Made by a program: the position numbers and the translations under genes. Shown here in pieces: positions 1 to 6,196 of a stretch of 6,223 nucleotides of DNA. The notes under the pieces are model-generated. The model was given only the letters and a program-made list of their open reading frames with translations, ran no database searches and was not told the DNA's origin. Each line of letters starts with the position of its first letter. The stretch's first letter is position 1. The stretch lies in contig JAEMSB010000297.1 in assembly GCA_016463045.1 (NCBI GenBank), forward strand, positions 1 through 6,223, read 5' to 3'. This DNA is from Niveispirillum sp. GTDB lineage: Bacteria; Pseudomonadota; Alphaproteobacteria; Azospirillales; Azospirillaceae.

Positions 1-1623
1 CCCCATTTCCGCATCGTCACTGCCCAGCGCCTCGACCAGCCAGGCGCGGACATGATCGACACCCAGCGGTTGCGGCACGATGGTGGTGACATTGATGCTG
101 CGCCCGACCAGATCCAGCATGCGGGTCAGCGGGTGGCCGCCATCCACCTCCTGATCCCGAAAGGCCCCAATCACCAGCAGGTGATGCGCCTCCGGATCAA
201 CCAGCAGGCTTTCCAGCAGCTTCAGCGAGGCCACATCGGCCCATTGCAGATCGTCCAGGAACAGGACCAGCGGATGCTCCGCCCCGGCAAATTCCAGAAG
301 GAAGGCCGATACCGTCTGCTGGAACCGGTTCTGCGCCTGGATGGGCGGCAGCGGTTGCGGTGCCGCTTGCGGCCCCAGCACCAGTTCCAGTTCCGGCAGC
401 GCCTGCGCCAGCACGGCGGCATTGCGGCCCAGCGCGCGCGACAGCCGCGCCGCCCAATGGGCCAGCACCTCTGGCGGTTCGGTCAGCACCTGTTTGACCA
501 GATCGCGCAACGGCTGGATCAGGGCCAGAAAGGGCACGTCGCGGCGCAGCTGGTCGAACTTGCCCTCGGCATAATAGCCGCGCCGTGCCGTCAGGGGCCG
601 CTGCACCTCGCGCACCAGCACCGATTTGCCGATGCCCGATCCGCCGGCTACCGCCAGCAGTTCGACATCGCCCTCACAGGTCCGCTCAAACGCGCCGACC
701 AGTTGCCCCACCTCCTGGTCGCGCCCGAACAGACGCTGCGGCAGGACCAGCTGTCGCGGGCGGTCGCCACGTGATGGTTGGAACCGGATGATCCGGCCCG
801 TGGCCCGCCATTCCAGCATGGCGGTCGCCAGGTCCGATTTCAGGGTGGCCGCCTGCTGGTAGCGCTGCTCCGCCGCCTTGGCCAGCAGACGCATGACCAG
901 ATCGGCCAACGGCTCGGCAAGGTCGGGGCGCAGATCGCGGATGGGCCGTGGTTCCCGCGCGATATGGCAATGGACCCAGCCGACCGCATCGCCGGCATTG
1001 AAGGGCAGTTGCCCCGTCAGCATCTCGTAATAGCAAAGCCCCAGCGAATAGAGGTCGCTGCGGTAATCGACGACGCGGTTCATGCGCCCCGTCTGTTCTG
1101 GCGACAGATAGCGCAGATCACCATCCAGCCGCCCGGCACCCAGGCCCAGCGCCGCCTCGTTCGGGACCAGGGAGGCGCGGCAGAAATTGCCAAGCCGGAC
1201 GGACCCGTTGGCATCCGCCACCCAGAAACTGGCGGGCCGGATGTCGCGATGGACCATGTCGCCGGCATGCACCTCCTCCACCGCGACGGCCATGTCATGG
1301 GCCAGCGGCAGGAACCGGTCGAGCGACATGCCACCCACGGGGATCAGGTCGCCCAGACAGGTCTCCGACCGGTCGGCCAGCACCAGGGTCGGCCCATGCG
1401 CAGACTCAGTCAGGGCCAGAACTGCATCGATGCGGGCCGATACGAACCGGGCCAGCATGTCATGTTCACGGTGGATGGCGGCGATATCGCGGGCCTGCCG
1501 CAGGGCCGGGACACGCACCCGCACGGGCTGGCTGTCGGCGCCATAGGTGCCGCGAAACAGGATGGTGCGCGTATCGCGCTGTATCTCGTCCGACAGTTTC
1601 AGCGGCGATTCCGACGGCGCCAT
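1..1623 (-). CDS. Protein-kinase-like / AAA ATPase signalling protein, N-terminal 541 residues (partial)
   Basis: This is the N-terminal part of a large signalling protein; the frame is open through base 1, so the C-terminus lies outside the window. Residues about 15-275 form a Ser/Thr-kinase-like domain with HRDIRPAS at 125-132 and YLSPEQTGRMNR at 172-183, followed by DYRSDLYSLG and YEMLTGQLPF. The SPEQTGRMNR block is typical of the family often annotated as trifunctional Ser/Thr kinase/ATP-binding protein/sensor histidine kinase. An AAA/STAND-type ATPase follows from about residue 298 (LFGRDQE). Its Walker A is GGSGIGKS at 327-334 and its Walker B is LVLFLDDLQWAD at 452-463. Family members usually continue into GAF and histidine kinase or other output domains, which cannot be seen here. 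Key kinase residues are altered: the VAIK lysine is Arg37, the catalytic-loop Asn is Ser132 and DFG is Asn146-Phe-Cys. The kinase half is therefore probably inactive (inference). The ATG at 1623 is firm, because an in-frame TAA lies seven codons upstream (1644-1642) with no other start between. A weak GGGGTGGA serves as ribosome site. It is probably cytoplasmic; no signal peptide or membrane segment is seen. Confidence 0.9.
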   Translation of the reverse strand, partial: MAPSESPLKLSDEIQRDTRTILFRGTYGADSQPVRVRVPALRQARDIAAIHREHDMLARFVSARIDAVLALTESAHGPTLVLADRSETCLGDLIPVGGMSLDRFLPLAHDMAVAVEEVHAGDMVHRDIRPASFWVADANGSVRLGNFCRASLVPNEAALGLGAGRLDGDLRYLSPEQTGRMNRVVDYRSDLYSLGLCYYEMLTGQLPFNAGDAVGWVHCHIAREPRPIRDLRPDLAEPLADLVMRLLAKAAEQRYQQAATLKSDLATAMLEWRATGRIIRFQPSRGDRPRQLVLPQRLFGRDQEVGQLVGAFERTCEGDVELLAVAGGSGIGKSVLVREVQRPLTARRGYYAEGKFDQLRRDVPFLALIQPLRDLVKQVLTEPPEVLAHWAARLSRALGRNAAVLAQALPELELVLGPQAAPQPLPPIQAQNRFQQTVSAFLLEFAGAEHPLVLFLDDLQWADVASLKLLESLLVDPEAHHLLVIGAFRDQEVDGGHPLTRMLDLVGRSINVTTIVPQPLGVDHVRAWLVEALGSDDAEMG

Positions 1624-1670
1624 GCCCGTTCCACCCCGACCTTATCCCGGTCTGTCATATCATTGGATGT

Positions 1671-1699
1671 ATCAGAACATGACATGTCACAGGTTGCAA
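1671..1699 (-). promoter_or_regulatory. Possible promoter for the kinase/ATPase gene, with palindrome
   Basis: In the 114-base gap after the crotonase gene, the minus strand carries TTGCAA (1699-1694), a 17-base spacer and TCTGAT (1676-1671). Each box matches 4 of 6 sigma-70 consensus positions. The perfect 10-base palindrome TGACATGTCA (1680-1689) lies inside the spacer, where a repressor or activator could bind. No factor can be named. Both boxes are weak, so this is a tentative call. The gap size alone fits either a separate promoter or read-through from the crotonase gene. Confidence 0.25.
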
Positions 1700-1737
1700 G
1701 ACAGGATGGCATAGCCCGCTATCAATAAATGGACAGT

Positions 1738-2526
1738 TTAAGTCTTGCTGAGACGGGACTTAGCGAAAAACTGCTCCAGCTGGCGCTTCACTTCCCGCAC
1801 ATCCCCGCTGGAATAGCCGTACAGCGCCTCCAGCCGCAACGCATCGTCCAGTGTGCGGCCCGCGACTTCCAGGATGGTCTCCTTGGCCGACCGTATCGCC
1901 ACTTGGCTTTTGCCGGCAATACGGCCCGCCATTTCCATCGCCGTGGGCAGCAGCATCTCCGCTGCCACCACCTGGCTGATCAGGCCGATGGAAAGCGCCT
2001 CCGCCGCTGTCACATCGCGGCCCGTCAGGACGATATCCATGGTCCGTGCCACCCCGATGCTCTGCACCATGCGCACGATGCCGCCATCGCCATGATGGAA
2101 CCCGCGATGGATTTCATAGGACCCGAACTTCGCCCCTTCCGCCGCAATGCGGATATCGCAGGCCAGCGCCAGTTCGAACCCGCCCGCCAGCGCCCAGCCA
2201 TTGACGGCCCCGATCACCGGCTTGGCCAGACGGTGCTGCCCCCGCGTAATGCCACCCAGACCCGTGGGTACATTGGCGCGCACCGTCAGCATGTCACCTT
2301 CCAGGAATTGCGGAATATAGTCAGCCAGATCGGCCCCCGCACAGAAGGCCCTGCCCGCCCCGGTCAGCACCGCGACGTCCAGACCGTCATCACGGGCAAA
2401 CTGCTCCCACACCGCGTGCAGTTCGGCGTTCAGCCCCCGGTCGATGGCGTTCTGCGCCTCTGGCCGGTTCAGGGTGATCAACGCTACCCGACCGTCGCGT
2501 TCAAACCGCAGCTTTTCGAAGGTCAT
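1738..2526 (-). CDS. Enoyl-CoA hydratase/isomerase (crotonase) family protein
   Basis: This is a 262-residue single-domain crotonase, the usual length for the family. Members act on acyl-CoA thioesters, commonly adding water to a trans-2-enoyl-CoA, but the fold also carries isomerases, hydrolases and decarboxylases. The CoA/oxyanion-hole segment is AFCAGADL (60-67). The second signature, VNGWALAGGFELALACDI (108-125), supplies the oxyanion Gly115 and Glu118, aligned with Gly141 and Glu144 of rat enoyl-CoA hydratase. Glu138 in FGSYEIHRG aligns with the second catalytic Glu (Glu164). Both acid residues are retained, so hydratase activity is possible. The segment after it reads HHGDGG (144-149) where hydratases commonly have PGAGG, which may alter the pocket. 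The ATG at 2526 was chosen over an upstream in-frame start at 2658: it begins exactly at the conserved N-terminus (MTFEKLRFERDG), is preceded by a GGAAG ribosome site, and avoids a long overlap with the radical SAM gene. It starts 19 bases after that gene's stop, so they are almost certainly co-transcribed. The exact substrate is unknown. Confidence 0.93.
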   Translation of the reverse strand: MTFEKLRFERDGRVALITLNRPEAQNAIDRGLNAELHAVWEQFARDDGLDVAVLTGAGRAFCAGADLADYIPQFLEGDMLTVRANVPTGLGGITRGQHRLAKPVIGAVNGWALAGGFELALACDIRIAAEGAKFGSYEIHRGFHHGDGGIVRMVQSIGVARTMDIVLTGRDVTAAEALSIGLISQVVAAEMLLPTAMEMAGRIAGKSQVAIRSAKETILEVAGRTLDDALRLEALYGYSSGDVREVKRQLEQFFAKSRLSKT

Positions 2527-2545
2527 GGCGATGATCTTCCGTAGG

Positions 2546-4237
2546 TCAGATGGATGGGGGCAGCGTAGCCCGCTTCGCCGTACCCCGCCACAGGCCCGTG
2601 CGCAGGGAAAGCGGGCTGATCCAGAACCGGCGCTTCGCCAGCCGCCGGATTTTCTCATCCCCCAGCGCCGTTTCCAGAATGCGGTCCTGCCGTTCCTGCA
2701 GGCCCAGGCTCTTGTCCCGCGCCAACCGCCAGCGTTTCAGGTCGCCCGGCGTCGTACACAGCATGCGTTCACCCACGACAAAGATGGGACGCCAGCGGAA
2801 CCGCCGGGCAAAGCGCGACCCGAACAGGGCGGAGCGCATGCCATAGCCGGTGAAGGCCTCCTTCACCTCATCCCACAGCGATTTCTGGTTCTTCTGCACC
2901 CGCCCATCGTTCAGCACGATGCTGGACAGGTTCCAGTCGTGATAGAACATATCCTTGCCGACCGCGTTGCGGGCCAGATACTCGTCATAGAGCAGGCTGC
3001 CCTTCTGCGCGATCAGGTTGGCTGAATAGTGGTAGTCGCAGACCACGCCGCAGGCACCGGTGCCGGAGAAATCGGTACGTTCCCCCTGTGCCGGCGAAAT
3101 GAACAGGCCAACGACATAGATGCCCTGACTGTTCAGCCGCTTATAGACATCCGAATACATGCCCACCACGTCAGAAGCCCGCACCCCCTTGCGGTGGGAT
3201 TTCAGCCAGGCCGGGTCCAGGCTCTCAATGCCCATCATGCAAAAGCGCAGGCCGGCCTTCGCGGCCAGCACCTCGAAGCCGGGTGTCTTGGTCACCGTGT
3301 CGCCGCGCAGGAAGCTGCCCCAGCGCATGTCCAGCCCCCGCTCCACCATGCCTTCCAGAAGCTTGATCGTGTGCCGGTGGTCGCCGCCGAAATTATCGTC
3401 GGTGAAGATGAATTCCCGCACCCCCTTGGCATGCAGGGCCGTCAGTTCCTCCAACACCCGCTCCACCGACTTGTAGCGCTGCTTATAGTCCCAGAACTTG
3501 TTGATGTTGCAGAAGTCGCAGCGCTGTGGACAGCCGCGTGAGATTTCCACGGCGGCGGCAAAACCCTGGGTCATGCCCATGCCATAGGGCGCGAAATCAA
3601 ACCGGCTCCAATCCGGGACCGGTGCCTTGTTGATGTCGATCAGGGGCAGTTGTGCGCTGGATTTCTGTGCCGCTCCGTCCGCATTCTTCCACCACAGGTT
3701 CGGCACATTGACCAAGTCCACCTGCCAGCCCGTCAGATGCTGGATCAGGCGGCGGAAGGGGATCTCCCCCTCCTTCACCACAATATAATCCGCGCCCAGC
3801 GCCAGCCAGCGTTCGGGCCAGGCGCTGGCATGGTTGCCACCCAGGATGATCTTGACCGTGGGGTTCAGTTCGCGGGCCAGACGGATGGTCATTTCCGTGT
3901 CCATGGCCTTCAGCGATGTCATCACGCTGATGCAGATAATGTCGGGCTTGGCCAGCCGGCGCTTGTACGCGGCGAAGGTTTCGCGCGCGACATAGCCATC
4001 GAAAATCTCGTAATCGATGGACAGGTCGGCGATGGAGGAAACCAGGATGGGATAGACAGCACTGGGCATCTTCACCATCTCGCCCAGCGTATCGACGGGA
4101 ATGGGCCAGCTATCGACCAGGGTCTTGGGATGCAGGAACAGGATATCCAGTGTCCTGGGACTGACCGGCGGCGTCGGGTCGGGTCCCCAGAAGGCGGCGG
4201 CCCGTTCCTCACCGGCCAGTTTGCTGATCCCCTCCAT
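2546..4237 (-). CDS. B12-binding-domain radical SAM protein
   Basis: This is a 563-residue cytoplasmic enzyme of the cobalamin-dependent radical SAM superfamily. Such enzymes cleave S-adenosylmethionine at a [4Fe-4S] cluster and often methylate or rearrange unactivated carbons. Residues about 29-170 form a Rossmann-like B12-binding domain. It begins DILFLHP and includes ILGGNHASAWPERWL (131-145), the counterpart of the common GGPHAT segment, and DYIVVKEGE (150-158). No DxHxxG motif is visible, so B12 would bind without that His ligand, as in many class relatives. The radical SAM core starts near 227 with CPQRCDFC (Cys236, Cys240, Cys243), the CxxxCxxC cluster motif. FIFTDDNFGG (277-286) and MMGIESLDP (334-342) follow as barrel strands. 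A further C-terminal region (about 385-563) contains an ACGVVC motif and a basic tail and matches nothing I recognise. The ATG at 4237 has a weak GGGGGTG ribosome site and precedes the B12 domain by about 28 residues. It leads the operon with the crotonase. Family assignment is secure; the substrate is not known. Confidence 0.93.
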   Translation of the reverse strand: MEGISKLAGEERAAAFWGPDPTPPVSPRTLDILFLHPKTLVDSWPIPVDTLGEMVKMPSAVYPILVSSIADLSIDYEIFDGYVARETFAAYKRRLAKPDIICISVMTSLKAMDTEMTIRLARELNPTVKIILGGNHASAWPERWLALGADYIVVKEGEIPFRRLIQHLTGWQVDLVNVPNLWWKNADGAAQKSSAQLPLIDINKAPVPDWSRFDFAPYGMGMTQGFAAAVEISRGCPQRCDFCNINKFWDYKQRYKSVERVLEELTALHAKGVREFIFTDDNFGGDHRHTIKLLEGMVERGLDMRWGSFLRGDTVTKTPGFEVLAAKAGLRFCMMGIESLDPAWLKSHRKGVRASDVVGMYSDVYKRLNSQGIYVVGLFISPAQGERTDFSGTGACGVVCDYHYSANLIAQKGSLLYDEYLARNAVGKDMFYHDWNLSSIVLNDGRVQKNQKSLWDEVKEAFTGYGMRSALFGSRFARRFRWRPIFVVGERMLCTTPGDLKRWRLARDKSLGLQERQDRILETALGDEKIRRLAKRRFWISPLSLRTGLWRGTAKRATLPPSI

Positions 4238-4260
4238 ACAGCACCCCCGTTAACCCTGTT

Positions 4261-4273
4261 TTCCAATATGGAA
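4261..4273. promoter_or_regulatory. Inverted repeat at the radical SAM promoter start region
   Basis: TTCCA-ATA-TGGAA is a perfect 5-base inverted repeat with a 3-base centre. It lies just downstream of the predicted -10 box of the leftward operon, over the expected start of transcription. This is a typical place for an operator, but so short a repeat can occur by chance and no regulator can be named. Confidence 0.25.
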
Positions 4274-4276
4274 GCC

Positions 4277-4305
4277 AGTACAACCGTGACCGGTCGCTCC
4301 GTCAA
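4277..4305 (-). promoter_or_regulatory. Probable sigma-70-type promoter of the radical SAM/crotonase operon
   Basis: The minus strand shows TTGACG (4305-4300), a 17-base spacer and TGTACT (4282-4277), matching 5 of 6 and 4 of 6 consensus positions. Initiation would fall near 4270, giving a 5' leader of about 33 bases before the ATG at 4237. It is the best-scoring pair I could find by eye in this divergent intergenic region. Confidence 0.45.
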
Positions 4306-4371
4306 GGCACCATGGTCATATGCCCGTTACCTTATGCGCAAAAAGGTCAAACGATCCCCTGACGGAACCAC

Positions 4372-4400
4372 TTGACCCGGAGGGGCCAGTCGGGCCAGAT
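4372..4400 (+). promoter_or_regulatory. Possible promoter for the glycine riboswitch-sdaA transcript
   Basis: A strong -35-like TTGACC (4372-4377, within CTTGACCC) is followed after 17 bases by CCAGAT (4395-4400), a poor -10 box. Transcription would begin near 4406, just before the first aptamer at 4411. The -35 element is convincing for an alphaproteobacterium; the -10 is not, so the true start may differ. Confidence 0.3.
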
Positions 4401-4410
4401 CATGCCCACA

Positions 4411-4604
4411 CCCATGCGGGAGAGCGCGGATAAAGCCGCCGCCGAAGGAGCAACCGCCCCGGAATCTCTCAGGCACCCGAACCGCATGGGGCCGATGACA
4501 TCCGAAGAGTGGACGGGATGGCAATGCCACCCCGCCCCGCCGAAGGAGAAAGCCGCCGGCGCATGCCGCACCGATGGCGAAACTCTCAGGCCCAGATACG
4601 GATG
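4411..4604 (+). ncRNA. Tandem glycine riboswitch (two aptamers)
   Basis: Two glycine aptamers lie in series upstream of sdaA and on its strand. Aptamer 1 (4411-4490) is closed by a perfect 9-base-pair P1 helix, 4411-4419 with 4482-4490. It carries the conserved core pieces GGGAGAG (4418-4424), GCCGAAGGAGCAA (4441-4453) and GAATCTCTCAGGCA (4462-4475). Aptamer 2 (4499-4604) is closed by CATCCG (4499-4504) pairing with CGGATG (4599-4604). It carries GAAGAGT (4504-4510), GCCGAAGGAGAAAGCC (4539-4554) and GAAACTCTCAGG (4579-4590). The linker is only eight bases (4491-4498), as usual for the tandem class. Members of this family bind glycine and generally switch on genes for glycine use. TCAT at 4400-4403 could pair with ATGA at 4495-4498 as a short leader-linker P0 helix, but only if transcription starts upstream of 4400. 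Class assignment is very secure; the direction of control is inferred. Confidence 0.95.
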
Positions 4605-4756
4605 GGGCATGCAACCAACCACCCCGGCGGTGGGAAAGGAAAGCCATGCCCCGCGATGCATTGTCCGCACGCCAGAACACCTGACACAACGCCCGGCGCC
4701 CCACCGGACGGGGCCGCACATTCGCCTGTCACAACCATAAGAATAAGCAATCCATC
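4605..4756 (+). promoter_or_regulatory. Riboswitch expression platform / sdaA leader
   Basis: This 152-base stretch separates the second aptamer from sdaA. It holds a small hairpin, CCACC (4619-4623) with GGTGG (4629-4633). A stronger G+C-rich hairpin has 4696-4702 pairing with 4710-4717, with one bulged base. Neither is followed by a run of T, so no intrinsic terminator is evident. Control could be at translation or by Rho. A purine-rich GGAAAGGAAAG (4633-4643) resembles a ribosome site but lies over 100 bases from the sdaA start. Immediately before the sdaA ATG there is only AATAAG, a weak ribosome site. Confidence 0.55.
4646..4684 (+). CDS. Possible 12-residue leader peptide ORF
   Basis: ATG at 4646 opens a 12-codon frame (MPRDALSARQNT) ending in TGA at 4682-4684. 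It is preceded by AAAGGA about five bases upstream, a better Shine-Dalgarno sequence than the one in front of sdaA. It sits between the glycine aptamers and sdaA. It could be translated to couple ribosome traffic to downstream structure, or it could be chance. The peptide contains no run of Gly or Ser codons of the kind an attenuator would need. Confidence 0.2.
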   Translation: MPRDALSARQNT

Positions 4757-6142
4757 ATGACCATCAGCGTCTTCGACCTGTTCAAGATCGGCGTCGGGCC
4801 CAGCAGCTCGCACACCATGGGCCCCATGACCGCCGCCTTCCGCTTCACCGCCCGGCTGGCCGAAACGGGCTGGCTGGCCCATACGGAGCGTGTGACTGTC
4901 ACGCTCTATGCCTCGCTGGCCCTGACGGGGCGCGGGCATGCCACCGACAGCGCCGCCATCACGGGTCTGGCAGGATTTCAACCGGCCAGCGTCGATCCCG
5001 ACGCGGCAGAGGCGCTGGTCCGGTCGGTGACCGATAATCACCGCCTGCCCTTGGGTGGCGTGAAGGAGATCAGCTTCGACCCGGCGCGCGATATCGAATG
5101 GCGCGGGTCGGAACGCCTGCCCTTCCATCCCAACGGCATGCTGCTGCGCGCCTTTGATGCCGATGGCACGCTGGTAGCGGCGCGCACCTATTATTCCATC
5201 GGCGGCGGCTTCGTCCTGGACGAGGATGAGGCGCGGCAGAACCAGGGCGATGGCAGCAGCGATGGCCCTACCCCGCCCCCGCATTATTACGAAACCGCCG
5301 ATGGCCTGCTGTCCATTGCGGCAGCGACGGGCCTGTCGATCCCCGACATCATCCTGGCGAACGAATGCGCGACAAAGCCGGAAGCAGAGGTACGCGCCGG
5401 CCTGGACGGCATCTGGGCCGCGATGGAGGCCTGCACCGACCGTGGCATGCGCCAGGATGGTTTCTTGCCGGGCGGGTTGAAGGTTAAGCGCCGGGCCGGG
5501 CGCCTGCACCGCGATCTGGTGGCGCGTCAGGAACGGATGCTGACCGATCCCCTGTCTGTGCTGGACTGGATCAATCTCTGGGCCCTGGCCGTGAATGAGG
5601 AAAATGCCGCCGGGGGCAAGGTGGTGACGGCCCCCACCAATGGCGCGGCGGGCGTGGTGCCGGCGGTCCTGCGCTATTATGACCGGTTCTGCAATGGAAG
5701 CCGGGAGGGTCGCCACCGCTTCCTGCTGACCGCCGCCGCCATCGGCGGTCTGTACAAGCGTAATGCCAGCATCTCTGCCGCCGAGGTCGGGTGCCAGGGC
5801 GAAGTGGGCGTGGCCTGTTCCATGGCCGCCGGTGCCCTGGTTGCCGCGCTGGGGGGCACGGCGGCGCAGATCGAAAACGCCGCCGAGATCGGCATGGAGC
5901 ATAATCTGGGCCTGACCTGCGATCCCATCGGCGGGCTGGTGCAGATCCCCTGCATCGAACGCAATGCCATGGGCGCCATCAAGGCGGTGGATGCCGCCCG
6001 TCTGGCCATGATGGGCGACGGCTCCCACCATGTTTCGCTCGACCGCGTCATCGAAACCATGCGCCGCACCGGCGCCGATATGAGCGAACATTACAAGGAA
6101 ACATCCCTGGGCGGGCTGGCCGTGAACGTCCCGGAATGCTGA
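4757..6142 (+). CDS. sdaA: L-serine ammonia-lyase (L-serine dehydratase), single-chain iron-sulphur type
   Basis: SdaA deaminates L-serine to pyruvate and ammonia in the cytoplasm, using a [4Fe-4S] cluster instead of pyridoxal phosphate. The 461-residue protein is full length for the single-chain type, with a beta domain followed by the catalytic alpha domain. The N-terminus MTISVFDLFKIGVGPSSSHTMGPM is diagnostic, with the GPSSSHT loop at 14-20, and it fixes the start at 4757 despite a poor ribosome site. The catalytic half contains TAPTNGAAGVVPAVLRYY (291-308). The cluster cysteines are Cys346 (EVGCQGEVG), Cys388 (LTCDPIGG) and Cys399 (IPCIERN). The last residue is Cys461 (NVPEC), matching the C-terminal tail cysteine known from Legionella serine dehydratase to cap the cluster iron. 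The upstream tandem glycine riboswitch implies induction by glycine, placing the enzyme at the end of a glycine to serine to pyruvate route. No terminator is visible after the stop. Confidence 0.97.
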   Translation: MTISVFDLFKIGVGPSSSHTMGPMTAAFRFTARLAETGWLAHTERVTVTLYASLALTGRGHATDSAAITGLAGFQPASVDPDAAEALVRSVTDNHRLPLGGVKEISFDPARDIEWRGSERLPFHPNGMLLRAFDADGTLVAARTYYSIGGGFVLDEDEARQNQGDGSSDGPTPPPHYYETADGLLSIAAATGLSIPDIILANECATKPEAEVRAGLDGIWAAMEACTDRGMRQDGFLPGGLKVKRRAGRLHRDLVARQERMLTDPLSVLDWINLWALAVNEENAAGGKVVTAPTNGAAGVVPAVLRYYDRFCNGSREGRHRFLLTAAAIGGLYKRNASISAAEVGCQGEVGVACSMAAGALVAALGGTAAQIENAAEIGMEHNLGLTCDPIGGLVQIPCIERNAMGAIKAVDAARLAMMGDGSHHVSLDRVIETMRRTGADMSEHYKETSLGGLAVNVPEC

Positions 6143-6167
6143 CTTTGCGCGCGGTTCCTGTTATGCT
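6139..6167 (+). promoter_or_regulatory. Possible promoter for the gene after sdaA
   Basis: CTGACT (6139-6144) and TATGCT (6162-6167) are separated by exactly 17 bases; each matches 4 of 6 sigma-70 consensus positions. The -35 box overlaps the sdaA stop codon. Transcription would start near 6174, about 23 bases before the next ATG. It would let the next gene be expressed independently of the glycine switch. Confidence 0.33.
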
Positions 6168-6196
6168 GTCCGCCTCAACGCCAGGATTGTGACTGC

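Noticed and set aside
1711..1722. Small inverted repeat (ATAG/CTAT) after the crotonase stop, considered as a terminator
   Set aside because: The stem is only four to five base pairs and no T-run follows on the minus strand.
52..1728. Two long plus-strand open frames (52-774 and 778-1728)
   Set aside because: Both lie antisense to the kinase/ATPase frame, which carries clear Walker A, Walker B and HRD motifs. The plus-strand products are rich in Gln/Arg/His and have no motifs.
1729..2544. Plus-strand open frame of 271 codons
   Set aside because: It is antisense to the crotonase gene, whose signatures are unmistakable. The plus-strand translation has shadow-type composition.
2527..2658. 44-codon N-terminal extension of the crotonase frame
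   Set aside because: It overlaps the end of the radical SAM gene, is Arg/Ser/Gly-rich and unlike any crotonase N-terminus. The ATG at 2526 has a good ribosome site.
3650..4375. Plus-strand open frame of 241 codons
   Set aside because: It is antisense to the B12-binding half of the radical SAM protein and crosses its promoter region. No domain is recognisable.
4696..4717. G+C-rich hairpin considered as an intrinsic terminator controlled by the riboswitch
   Set aside because: It is followed by ACATTCGCC rather than a T-run, so it is listed only as leader structure.
4372..4740. Plus-strand open frame of 122 codons, and two minus-strand frames over the same bases
   Set aside because: These bases are the structured glycine riboswitch RNA and its leader; the frames are by-products of G+C-rich RNA sequence.
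4586..6091. 501-codon open frame on the minus strand opposite sdaA and part of the riboswitch
   Set aside because: It mirrors the G+C-biased codons of sdaA, has a low-complexity Gly/Ala/His/Gln/Arg composition and shows no recognisable domain. It also runs across the riboswitch aptamers.
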